A stretch of 64,000 nt of DNA from JASLQO01 sp002327525 (GTDB taxonomy: Bacteria > Pseudomonadota > Gammaproteobacteria > Pseudomonadales > Azotimanducaceae): NCBI GenBank assembly GCA_030744435.1, contig JASLQO010000009.1:124001-188000 (forward strand), read 5' to 3'. Of this stretch, positions 44,287-52,887 are shown one piece after another. Every line of letters begins with the position of its first letter. Position 1 is the stretch's first letter. The notes under the pieces are model-generated. The model saw only the letters and a program-made list of their open reading frames with translations. It was not told the DNA's origin and did not search any database. Position numbers and translations under genes: made by a program.

Positions 44287-45027
44287 TTATCTAGGAATTT
44301 TCTTACAGACCGCGATGTCACTGTAGCCTCGATAGCAACTGCCGATTTCCTCAACGAAAAAGCCGCTTTGCTGAAGTGCTTTCGCGAATTCTTGGGTGCT
44401 GTGGACCCAGTAGTTTCCCTGGTCTTGGGCCGCGGTTGTACGTCTATTCTGCTTTGCTACTTCCCAGTTGCCCGAAAAGAGCCTAAAGGTCGGTACCAAA
44501 CCTCTATGTCGTACGTTTTCCCTAAGCATGTACCAGAACCAATCATTAACTTTTTGGGGGCGCCCGAAATCTACTAAGATGAGTACGCCATCGGTTTTGA
44601 TCCACTTTCGAAGTTTAGCGAGGAGGACTGCGTGAGGTTCTATCGCGTAGATTGCGTTGGTGCTCAGAATAAAGTCAAAAGTATGGGCCGGGAAGTCCAC
44701 TTCCAGTGCAGATTCCTGCACAATTGAGACGTTTGCCCCCGATTCTTCGTATTTCTTACGCGCCCGAGCATTCATGGATGGGTTGATATCCAAATGAATG
44801 CACTCGGCTCGTGGGACTACAGACGTAAGCGTCGTGAGAAGATTCCCCGTTCCCGCACCCACATCCAGTATCGATGGGTTTATGCGCCCCATGTGAATCG
44901 CAACCTTCGACATCACCAGATCGATCATGTCTGCGTAAGAAGGATTTGCTTCGCACATCTGATCGTAATATTCGGCGTATGTACTCCACTGAATTTCGAC
45001 TCTCTTTGCTGCTTCGGTCGAATTCAC
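44287..45027 (-). CDS. SAM-dependent methyltransferase of the signalling island
   Basis: A 246-residue class I methyltransferase: SILDVGAGTGNLLTTLTS (motif I), ECIHLDINPSM (motif II), DFILSTNAIYAIEPH (motif III region) and LILVDFGRPQKVNDWFWYML. Last gene of the four-gene island operon, 42 bp after the RND exporter. It could modify the product of the acyltransferase encoded upstream; that is inference from position. It converges on the histidine kinase with an 83-bp gap that shows no clear hairpin. Confidence 0.85.
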   Translation of the reverse strand: MNSTEAAKRVEIQWSTYAEYYDQMCEANPSYADMIDLVMSKVAIHMGRINPSILDVGAGTGNLLTTLTSVVPRAECIHLDINPSMNARARKKYEESGANVSIVQESALEVDFPAHTFDFILSTNAIYAIEPHAVLLAKLRKWIKTDGVLILVDFGRPQKVNDWFWYMLRENVRHRGLVPTFRLFSGNWEVAKQNRRTTAAQDQGNYWVHSTQEFAKALQQSGFFVEEIGSCYRGYSDIAVCKKIPR

Positions 45028-45069
45028 TATGTCTTGCGTTCCTAGCGTGACCAGGTGGCAGTAAAGCAG

Positions 45070-47352
45070 CTAAGGAGTACGAATTGCAAGGCGAAACGAT
45101 CGTCGAGCGAGAATTCTGGGCAAGATGCAGGCGTCAAAAACAAGTGCGCAGACGAGTACAAAGACTGTACAGATCCCTAGAGCTTTGTTGAGACCAAAGC
45201 TTGAAAAGGCGAGCAAGCCAAACCCAAAAACAAGAACTATTGAGGTCGTCATGATGGCCTGTCCAACTCCAACGAGAGCCTTCAAAGTTGCCTGTTCGGA
45301 GTCTAAGTTGTTTGTATGCACCTCATAGTTGTAGCGTGAGATCATGTGGATGGCGTCATCGATGATGATCCCCAGAGTGACAGCGATGACGACTGCTGCG
45401 GCGAGACCAATCTCAGAGAAAATCCAACCCCATAGACCAAAACCCATGGTGATTGGGATCAACGTGGCGAATAGGGCACACGTAGCGAGGTATACACTCC
45501 GGAAGCTCACTGCCGTTGCAATCGAGGCTAGGGTTAGACTCAGAACGATACCACCAATCATCGAGCCAAAATTCCAGCTTGTAAGATGAGCAACGGGAAT
45601 ATTCTCGCCAGTAACTACCAGCGAGTGATCCTTAGGGCCGTTCGCGGTGAACCATTGAGTAATGGATTCTTCCAATTGGAGAATGTCGTTCGAAGATGTA
45701 TTCCCTAGTAGAATAGAAACCCGGGAGCTTGAGCGCTGTGGGTTGATGAAATCGCTGGTGTTTTGGCCAAACCAAAGGGCCAATTCATAGGAGAGGAACA
45801 ACTGCGCAAGAGTCTCTGAATCGTAGCTCGCAAGCTGCAAGCCTGTGGTAGTTTCGCCGAATGTCCGAGCGGCTTCTACCAGACTATTTTGAATCGAGAT
45901 GACATTAGTTACGTGTGGACTACTTCTCAGATGTTCGATCAGGGATCCTAGCGTAGAGTGATAGTCGGGCGTGAACACCCCCCCAGGAAATCCCGATTCA
46001 TAGTCCAACTCAATATGATTGGGTCCTGAGAGGTGATCAGCCGCGTAGTCACTGTGCTTACGAAATTCAAAGTCTTCACCAAAGTAGCTGATGAAATCGT
46101 CGTTTAGCTCGAGATACGCCGTGCCTGCCACTGTAAAAAAGGTAAAAACGGTGGCTGAAACTAGAAAGAAATTTTGCCGATTGACGGTCGTTGCGCGAAT
46201 CAGATCATTGAATCGGAAAGGAGGACGCTGGGGGTCAACGGCGTGTAGAAGTGCTGGTACGAAAACAAGCAGTATAGTTGTTCCATAAACGATACCAATG
46301 GAAACCAACAAGCCAAGCTCGCCCAATGGAGGTGCATCCGCAAAGTTCATCGAAATGAATCCGAAAATGGACGTTAGGGCGGTTAGTAGTGTTGGACGAG
46401 AGTTCAGTTCCAAGGCCTTAAATACAGAACTACTGTTGTCTAAGCTTTCTTCAGTGCGTGCAGTAATGTAGGTGAGGAGTAGATGCATCGATGACGCCAC
46501 AACAAGCGTGAACATCACTAACGGAACAGTCGAAGTGGCCGTGTTGACAACGAAACCAAGATGACCAGCGATACCCAAAGTTCCCAGGCCGGTAACTGTC
46601 CCAAGTAGCAGGGCAATTAGCGTAAGGGTTAGGTTCCGGAGGATGAGGATCAGCAGTAAGAAGCAGGTGAGGATGGCGATCGGTATGAGAAGTGCGAGAT
46701 CTTGTACAGCCGCGATCCCGAATGCATGCATCATGGGAACACCGCCGGTGAATCTCAGTTCGAGGTCCGAAAACTGATTGGAGAACCGATTGGCAAGGAC
46801 TTCGACTTCTGCGGTGATGCGTTGAATCTCGGTGGTAGTACCTAGATCTAGCTCGAAAGTTAACAATATACCGGTAACGTGCTTGTCGAGACTTATGAAG
46901 CGTCTGACTAATTGTGGCTCCTCTAATCTCCAGAGGAGCGATTGATCGCAGTGGTTCGCAGGACAGACTGTGGAGAGAATGTCACTAATAGACGTGGAGT
47001 TATCCGGCGCCTGCGTCGCTACGGGATACGAAGCAAGCGAATCTACCCGAATAACATTCGAGAGTGTCCATGATTCTCGGTCAAGCCAGCGTATCGCCTC
47101 TCTAAGCGTGGGGTTCTGATGGAGTGGGGTTGTGGCCGAGACGATGTACAGAACGTTGTTGTTGGGTGTGTATTTAGCCTCGAATTCGACAAGGTTTTGG
47201 AAGTGAGGATTCTCTTTACCGTAGAACACGCGGTTATCTGACGATACCGTTAGAAATGACAATCCATAGAGTGAATACCCTACCAATACGAGGGTCAGGA
47301 GCGATGTCCAGAGCCGGTGGCGTGAAAGAAACTCAAGATACGCGGCAGTCAA
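45070..47352 (-). CDS. RND/MMPL-type exporter
   Basis: A 760-residue inner-membrane protein with the RND plan: a first helix, a large periplasmic loop (about residues 35-210), helices 2-6, a second loop (about 400-570) and helices 8-12. The conserved intramembrane block is VTLGIIIDDAIHMISRYN in the second half. This is the HpnN/predicted-exporter group that moves lipids or lipid-like molecules without an obligatory outer-membrane partner. It overlaps the acyltransferase gene by 4 bp, so an acylated product is a natural cargo candidate. Confidence 0.88.
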   Translation of the reverse strand: MTAAYLEFLSRHRLWTSLLTLVLVGYSLYGLSFLTVSSDNRVFYGKENPHFQNLVEFEAKYTPNNNVLYIVSATTPLHQNPTLREAIRWLDRESWTLSNVIRVDSLASYPVATQAPDNSTSISDILSTVCPANHCDQSLLWRLEEPQLVRRFISLDKHVTGILLTFELDLGTTTEIQRITAEVEVLANRFSNQFSDLELRFTGGVPMMHAFGIAAVQDLALLIPIAILTCFLLLILILRNLTLTLIALLLGTVTGLGTLGIAGHLGFVVNTATSTVPLVMFTLVVASSMHLLLTYITARTEESLDNSSSVFKALELNSRPTLLTALTSIFGFISMNFADAPPLGELGLLVSIGIVYGTTILLVFVPALLHAVDPQRPPFRFNDLIRATTVNRQNFFLVSATVFTFFTVAGTAYLELNDDFISYFGEDFEFRKHSDYAADHLSGPNHIELDYESGFPGGVFTPDYHSTLGSLIEHLRSSPHVTNVISIQNSLVEAARTFGETTTGLQLASYDSETLAQLFLSYELALWFGQNTSDFINPQRSSSRVSILLGNTSSNDILQLEESITQWFTANGPKDHSLVVTGENIPVAHLTSWNFGSMIGGIVLSLTLASIATAVSFRSVYLATCALFATLIPITMGFGLWGWIFSEIGLAAAVVIAVTLGIIIDDAIHMISRYNYEVHTNNLDSEQATLKALVGVGQAIMTTSIVLVFGFGLLAFSSFGLNKALGICTVFVLVCALVFDACILPRILARRSFRLAIRTP

Positions 47353-48848
47353 GCGTTTTCCGTTTTAGTAGCAGTCTTCCCGGAGCGCCTGGGATGGCGA
47401 GCGAAATATCTCAAAACCTCGGATATTGGTTTCAGGAGACGGTAGACGCGAGCTTTTGTTGAGGTTGCGACAGATTGTCCAACTATGTCGTGCTCGGCGA
47501 GGTAGTTAACGACATCGTTCCAAATTGCATTCCAGTAGAGGGGATTTACGTTTTCACCCATAAGTGTTTTGGGGATATGTCCCAGCAGCACTACTTGTGT
47601 CTTTTCGGGATACAAATGATGTACATATGTTAGTCCAGTCTCCCTGAATCCGATTCGCGTGTACATACCCATGAGTTCTGGTGTGGTTGATATGACAACC
47701 CATGGCCGATTTGCCTGAAGGCTGACGATTGCTACATGCTGGATTAGAGTGTTCCAGAGATCGCTTCCACGAAACTCTGGATGTGTGGCCGCTCGGGCAC
47801 ATTCGAGGATTTCGTCCCTACGAGGGAATTCTACAGGTAGGTCCAGATATTCTTCGAGTTCAAGACGCTCGCCAGATTCACAAAATGTGAGTCGTATGGT
47901 TCCGACGATCTCCTTTTGGTATGTTCCCACGATGATTCTGGAACGTGTGTCGTAGATGTCTGCCATATCGGAGAACGACACGTTTTGAGCAACCTTTCCC
48001 ACCTGGACGTTTGCCGATAATCGAAGTTTAAGAACCTCACGAAATTGATCGGCTGTCTTTATGTATTGATAGTCCACACCCTTTGTGAGTGATAGGGGTA
48101 GAAAACCCTCCCTACGAACGGATTCGAGAGAGTCAGCGTCACTAAATTGGACTAGGTACTGACCGATTATTTCTCGATGCTTGCGCGATATGTCGGAAAA
48201 TGTCAGTCCGAGTTCTAGGTAGTCCTTTCCTGCTTCTGCGGTAAGACGGACTCTGGCGATATTTACTGAGAGATTTAATCGGGCGACTAACGGGAAGCTG
48301 ATGTTCAATGCCAACTGCATGCCCGGCACAAGATACTTGTTCCGCAGACTGGTGATTGCTCGCAGTCCTGTGGCGGATATGTCTCGTACTTTCAGATACA
48401 CGAAATCATTGAATTTTGCTGGATTTGGGGCGACTGCAACTGGATCAAACTGGCTGCTACAGATCCATCGTGAGGAGTTTCTTCTATCCGTCGTCTTATC
48501 GTATTCATCTAACTGTTTCTTTGTGAGACGAATACCAATCAGCGGCATTTTTGGCCTTTCAAGTACTAGATCGACAACGAGTCCTTCGAATCGCGAGGTT
48601 TGTCGGCCGACGGTAAGGTCGAGGTCCACTGCATCTCCCTTCCGAAACACAAGTGATGACTCTGATACGAGTTCAATGCCGAATGGGCTTATTTTCCATA
48701 CCCGTAGAGGTGAAAAGTCGCGGGCTCCGTGTGCTCGGATCTGAGCGGATATTAGATCATTCTGTCTGACATCAGCTGGGAAAATGACGTCATGCAACTC
48801 TTCGAAGTTGGTATCTGAGAAGTCACGCTGCTCGGCTTGGATGCTCAT
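47349..48848 (-). CDS. PilZ-PilZ-acyltransferase (GNAT/FeeM-like) fusion
   Basis: A 499-residue soluble protein. Residues about 25-115 resemble a PilZ-like beta barrel without the ligand motif. Residues 118-235 form a PilZ domain with both c-di-GMP motifs: RxxxR at Arg123-Arg127 (RRNSSRW) and DxSxxG at 156-161 (RDISATG). Residues 255-425 look like a GNAT-fold acyl transferase of the N-acyl amino acid synthase or LuxI-like kind: YDTRSRIIVGTYQKEIVGTI and YTRIGFRETGLTYV. A regulated acyl-transfer enzyme is likely; the substrate is unknown. It overlaps the cyclase gene by 26 bp and the exporter by 4 bp. Confidence 0.75.
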   Translation of the reverse strand: MSIQAEQRDFSDTNFEELHDVIFPADVRQNDLISAQIRAHGARDFSPLRVWKISPFGIELVSESSLVFRKGDAVDLDLTVGRQTSRFEGLVVDLVLERPKMPLIGIRLTKKQLDEYDKTTDRRNSSRWICSSQFDPVAVAPNPAKFNDFVYLKVRDISATGLRAITSLRNKYLVPGMQLALNISFPLVARLNLSVNIARVRLTAEAGKDYLELGLTFSDISRKHREIIGQYLVQFSDADSLESVRREGFLPLSLTKGVDYQYIKTADQFREVLKLRLSANVQVGKVAQNVSFSDMADIYDTRSRIIVGTYQKEIVGTIRLTFCESGERLELEEYLDLPVEFPRRDEILECARAATHPEFRGSDLWNTLIQHVAIVSLQANRPWVVISTTPELMGMYTRIGFRETGLTYVHHLYPEKTQVVLLGHIPKTLMGENVNPLYWNAIWNDVVNYLAEHDIVGQSVATSTKARVYRLLKPISEVLRYFARHPRRSGKTATKTENA

Positions 48849-50256
48849 TCCAAGTTTGGCCCACCTTGAGGTTTATTCGGTTGCAATATTCCTGCATCAG
48901 TTGCCTATTGTATTGGCTGGGTCTGAGTGCATATACAGTTGATGTTGTGCCGAAGTTTCTAACGGCGATGTCTAGCTGACGGAGATTGATCTCCACAACC
49001 TCTAAGGGGATTCTCAGTGTACGGATGATTTCCATTGATCGGTCGCAAACAATGAGATCCGACGAAGAGAGGTGTTTCTTGAACTCCGGGTGCTTCGTTG
49101 CCTCATCCAACCTGCTTAAGAAATTTACCGGGCTTCCTAGGGCTGTGATCTCAACTGATGAGTCGAAACCTCCGATGTTTCCAACGATTGCTTCTCCGAC
49201 AGAGATCAGGATGTAGCGCTCTACTGGCTTACTAGAATCTTGATTCTGATCCTCGTTTACTTTCGCTACTGCGAATCCAGTCAATATGGCACGTAGCAAA
49301 TTCAATTGGACGCTATCTGCATCGAAATAGGCAAAAAGCAGGTCGCCGATTTTTCGTTGTATACCATTGTATGTCTCAACTGCTTCCGTACAGGCTTTTA
49401 CGTTAGGAACTACCGATTCTCCAATGAATTGATCTAGATCTTTGGAGCCTTCCGTAAATCCGCGAATGTCGCTAAAGAGACAAGCGATCTCGGCTTTTCT
49501 AGGCGTCAGAACATCGTAGATGGCTTGGAGTACGGTAGTGTCTCTATCACTCGCCAATCGCGATTCGAAGCGGGAGGCAATTTCCTTGGGAATGAATGAT
49601 TTGAGACGATCCGCGAATTCGATATTCAACTCGATGTTCTTTTTTTGCGTATCTATGTTCTGCTGATTGAGAAGGAAATACTTAATCTCTGCTGCGTAAC
49701 TACCGCGTAGAACCATTATGGCAATGATGGAGACCGCTCCTGCGGATACAATGGGTGGGATGTCCAATCCCGCTTCCAGGAGACTTGGCCACTGGAGTGC
49801 TAAAACGGCTAGAGCGAACAAACAGCTTTTGAATACGGATGTTCTCAGGATCAGTGCACCGAGTATCACGAACACGAAGCAATAGAGCCAAGGCGCTTCG
49901 GGATACCAAACGTGTACTCTAGCTTGAAAGTAGCAGTAAGTAGCGCAGATAGCTGCAGCTACGATTCTGTAATGACGTAGATTCGCCAGTGGACTCAAGT
50001 AATACGCCAGACCTAAGAGTGCGATACCAGCCATGCTTAATCGAAAAGTCAACCAGTGGGATTCGGGTTCGAGTCCCATAGTACGATCGAACATCCAATA
50101 GTGGGCAATGTATCCGGCGGCAGCTAGCGGTAGAAACACTCGCACAACACCAAGAAAGTCGGAGTGTTCCTTCTCTTTCCACATGGGCAACCAAGGTGTT
50201 GTCTCCAGCAAAGACACTGGAAAGAGGTACGTAAATGCTCTATCAAAGAGAGACAT
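48823..50256 (-). CDS. Membrane class III nucleotidyl cyclase
   Basis: A 477-residue protein. Six hydrophobic segments (about residues 36-184) precede a coiled linker and a class III cyclase domain. Metal ligands are Asp263 in FSDIRGFT and Asp305 in KIGDLLFAYF. Lys302 sits at the adenine-selecting position. Asn378 and Arg382 in SPVNFLSRLDE are the transition-state residues. The usual DYT is EIT here, so the base preference needs testing, but cAMP is likely. First gene of the island operon; the 168 bp upstream hold only regulatory sequence. Confidence 0.85.
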   Translation of the reverse strand: MSLFDRAFTYLFPVSLLETTPWLPMWKEKEHSDFLGVVRVFLPLAAAGYIAHYWMFDRTMGLEPESHWLTFRLSMAGIALLGLAYYLSPLANLRHYRIVAAAICATYCYFQARVHVWYPEAPWLYCFVFVILGALILRTSVFKSCLFALAVLALQWPSLLEAGLDIPPIVSAGAVSIIAIMVLRGSYAAEIKYFLLNQQNIDTQKKNIELNIEFADRLKSFIPKEIASRFESRLASDRDTTVLQAIYDVLTPRKAEIACLFSDIRGFTEGSKDLDQFIGESVVPNVKACTEAVETYNGIQRKIGDLLFAYFDADSVQLNLLRAILTGFAVAKVNEDQNQDSSKPVERYILISVGEAIVGNIGGFDSSVEITALGSPVNFLSRLDEATKHPEFKKHLSSSDLIVCDRSMEIIRTLRIPLEVVEINLRQLDIAVRNFGTTSTVYALRPSQYNRQLMQEYCNRINLKVGQTWNEHPSRAA

Positions 50257-50424
50257 GGTTAGCTTGGTGTTGTCATCGATGGCAACTCGCGATTGTTTCT
50301 ACCAACATCCTGTTGATTTCCATGTATTTTGCCTTCGAGCGCTACCTAATGCGCGCCATCCATCGTGAATTCTGCACGTTTCATCCGAAAATGGGATCTA
50401 CGTCACGAATCGATACTGGATAAA

Positions 50425-50811
50425 CTACGATGTGGCGACCACCCGAATCTCCACCCGAGCCCCAGGCACCGCGAGCCCAGTGGTCCCAATCGCGGTCCAG
50501 GCGGGCCACGGTTCCTCGATAAACTCGTCTCGCACCTTCATGAAATCGCCTAGATGGTCGTGCATGTCGACGTGATACGTGGTGTATTCGACGATATTCT
50601 CGTAGCCTAAACCTGCTTCTTGCAACACTGTTCCGATGGCCGTCCAGGCGTTACGAAATTCTTCCTCGGCGGTTGGCGGCACCTTGCCGTCGGTGCCGGT
50701 GCCAATTTGGCCTGAGCACAGAAGCAGGTCGCCGGCTTTGACGGCAGGGGCGAAGTGGAAATTGTTGTAGGCGCCTTGCTGGCTTTCTGGGACGACGACT
50801 TCTCTGGTCAT
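50425..50811 (-). CDS. RidA family protein
   Basis: A 128-residue YjgF/YER057c/UK114-fold protein. Marks are FAPAVKAGDLLLCSGQIGTG, EEEFRNAWTAIGTVLQEAGL, and the C-terminal VPGARVEIRVVATS carrying the arginine that contacts carboxylates in RidA enzymes. RidA deaminates reactive enamines/imines; subfamilies differ. ATG at 50811. First gene of the ordinary-GC region after the island. Confidence 0.88.
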   Translation of the reverse strand: MTREVVVPESQQGAYNNFHFAPAVKAGDLLLCSGQIGTGTDGKVPPTAEEEFRNAWTAIGTVLQEAGLGYENIVEYTTYHVDMHDHLGDFMKVRDEFIEEPWPAWTAIGTTGLAVPGARVEIRVVATS

Positions 50812-50926
50812 GTGTGCACCGTGGTGGTTGATCGAGAGTTGTTGATTATGAGCCTCGCATATTGTGAGTAAACCCCGGCAGATACTTTAAGCCATAATTA
50901 CTTTCTCTCAGCGGGTGGGTGGACAG

Positions 50927-51745
50927 ATGCTGGAATACTCTAACAGGGTTGCGGTATCGGGGGCAGACAGGGCGTCTTACCTCGAGTTCGCATGTCGGGT
51001 GGCGGAAGAGGCGGGCCGAGCCACGCTGCCATACTTTCGCGCAGAGGTGCAGATCGAAAACAAGCACAGCGATGGACGCTACGATCCCGTGACGGAGGCG
51101 GATCGCGGTGCGGAGCGGGTCATTCGCCAGGCCATCGGGTCCGAGTATCCGCGCCACGGCATATTGGGGGAGGAATATGGGTATCAGGAGGGCAACGGCC
51201 TGACCTGGGTGATTGATCCCATTGACGGTACCCGCGCGTTCATGACAGGAATGTTGCACTGGGGTGTGCTGCTCGCATTGTTCGATGGACAGGACCCGGT
51301 GGTGGGGGTCATGCATCAGCCGTTTACCGGCGAGACCTTTTTCGGAGATTGTCACTCGGCCTGGTACGAGCAACGGGGGCAAAAACGACAACTTGGGGTC
51401 AGGGCGTGCAGCAAACTTGATTCTGCGGTGGTCGCATCCACCGGGCCGCAGTGGTTCAGCGAGGGCAGGGAGCGTCAGGCGTTCGAACGCCTTGTAGAGG
51501 CAACGCTGTTCACACGTTTCGGTGGCGATTGCTATCTGTATGCCATGCTCGCAATGGGGTACGTCGACCTGGCTACGGACGCCAATCTCAATCCGTATGA
51601 TATCCAGCCGCTGGTACCCATCATCCGGGGTGCGGGGGGAGTGATTACCACGTGGGCGGGAGACAATCCGAGCATGGGGGGCGCAGTGCTCGCATCGGGG
51701 GATGCGGCTGTGCACGAGGCGGCTCTGAAAGTGCTGGCCGGGTAG
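50927..51745 (+). CDS. Inositol monophosphatase family protein (HisN-like)
   Basis: A 272-residue Mg2+-dependent phosphatase. Motifs: DPVTEADRGAERVIR, GEEYG, and the catalytic WVIDPIDGTRAFMTGMLHWG, then the second metal region NPYDIQPLVPIIRGAGG, where NxxD replaces the common WD. The whole resembles the histidinol-phosphatase-like branch. The local his pathway is not in the window, so inositol phosphate or another sugar phosphate is possible. ATG 50927 is used; GTG 50915 is an alternative. Confidence 0.85.
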   Translation: MLEYSNRVAVSGADRASYLEFACRVAEEAGRATLPYFRAEVQIENKHSDGRYDPVTEADRGAERVIRQAIGSEYPRHGILGEEYGYQEGNGLTWVIDPIDGTRAFMTGMLHWGVLLALFDGQDPVVGVMHQPFTGETFFGDCHSAWYEQRGQKRQLGVRACSKLDSAVVASTGPQWFSEGRERQAFERLVEATLFTRFGGDCYLYAMLAMGYVDLATDANLNPYDIQPLVPIIRGAGGVITTWAGDNPSMGGAVLASGDAAVHEAALKVLAG

Positions 51746-51768
51746 CCCGCGTGGCGTCTTGGCCGAGG

Positions 51769-52368
51769 CTAGTAACCTGACGCTTGCTGGTGGTTCACGA
51801 ATTTTATCAGCGTGTGCACGATAAGCTTGCGCTCTGCGGTCTGCACGCGCTGTTCAAGCGTACGCGCCGTGTCGTTCGCCCGTACGGGCACGCTTACCTG
51901 CGAGACAATCGGACCCTCGTCATACGCCGCTTCCACGAGGTGCACGGTAACACCGGATTCGGATTCGCCTGCAGCAATTACGGCCTCGTGCACACGCCTC
52001 CCATAAAAACCTTCACCGCCGTACTTTGGAAGCAGTGCTGGGTGCGTGTTTAGAATCCGATGGCGGTACTCTTCCAGAGTCTTGGGTCCCAGCTGCTTCA
52101 TGTATCCCGCTAGCAGCACCAGATCTGCTTCGGCGCGCTTTAACGCGGCGCAAATGGCCTGATCGAGAAGTTCGGGTTCAGTATGGGTGGCACCGCTCAG
52201 ATGCTCGGTCGCAATGTCGTGTGTCCGAGCGCGTTCTAGTGCCCGCGAGCTGCTGTTATTGCTGATTACCAGCACCACCTCAGCTGGCAGTTCGCCTGAT
52301 TCGCAGGCATCGATCACGGCTTGCAGGATGCTTCCGCCGTGCGAAGACAGAGCGGCTATGCGGGTCAT
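51769..52368 (-). CDS. purN: Phosphoribosylglycinamide formyltransferase-like protein
   Basis: A 199-residue formyltransferase. Core features are LAGYMKQLG, NTHPALLPKYGGEGFYG (catalytic Asn and His) and AAYDEGPIVSQ (catalytic Asp), as in PurN of purine synthesis. The phosphate loop reads SSHGGSILQAVIDA instead of the usual GSGSNLQAL-like wording, so it is a divergent copy. purM is not adjacent. It converges on the inositol phosphatase-family gene. Confidence 0.82.
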   Translation of the reverse strand: MTRIAALSSHGGSILQAVIDACESGELPAEVVLVISNNSSSRALERARTHDIATEHLSGATHTEPELLDQAICAALKRAEADLVLLAGYMKQLGPKTLEEYRHRILNTHPALLPKYGGEGFYGRRVHEAVIAAGESESGVTVHLVEAAYDEGPIVSQVSVPVRANDTARTLEQRVQTAERKLIVHTLIKFVNHQQASGY

Positions 52369-52887
52369 GAGAAGCGCTCCGGCGAAGCTCGACGGCCCTG
52401 TTGAATTACAGAATGCTCCCGGTCAAGGCGGAGATCGAAATGCGTCATTTTGATGATGCTTGTGTCCCAACCGCTATTTTGCCGAATGGTGAGGCAATTG
52501 GGAACTTAGAGTCATGGGACCAAATTGGGGACGGGTACGCTGACGGCTGTAGCGGTTGGGTTTCCCGAGTGAGATCGAATATTCGATGCAGGTGGTGCTC
52601 AGGCGGGTCTATCCTTCCTGTTCGCCTCCAACATTATCACCCTGCCCAAATTCCGCCGACCTGGGAAACGCGCTCGTGCCCATGAAGCATCCTTCCGGGA
52701 TGAGCAGGCCGCGCACCAGCAGAGGCTTTGGTGTGATCCAGGGTGCTGGATTCACCGGCTGCTTAGCACCGGCGCGGGTGCGCGGCCTCCGCTTCGTGGA
52801 GATCAGACAGACGAACCATGAGTAGCTTCATCACTATCGATGCCATGACTAAACTGCTCAGAGATCGCTGCGTTAACTCGCGGCTTA
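52369..52887. other. Gene-free stretch
   Basis: About 520 bp between purN and the TRAP operon. Short frames are open but none shows a recognisable domain, codon bias and a start together. One frame near 52600 reads QAGLSFLFASNIITLP, hinting at a membrane-protein remnant. I see no hairpin terminator or repeat. Confidence 0.5.

Larger units (their letters stand above)
42805..50420. other. AT-richer genomic island
   Basis: Base composition drops across this segment; a sampled 60-base line at 43141 has 28 G/C, against 35 in one at 10921. The left edge falls inside the C-terminus of an amidohydrolase, the right edge just before ridA. It holds a histidine kinase and a four-gene operon (cyclase, PilZ-acyltransferase, RND exporter, methyltransferase). 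No integrase, tRNA or flanking direct repeat was found, so the mode of entry is unknown. Confidence 0.7.

Noticed and set aside
42800..50430. Search for direct repeats or att sites at the island edges
   Set aside because: No matching repeat or tRNA end was found by eye.
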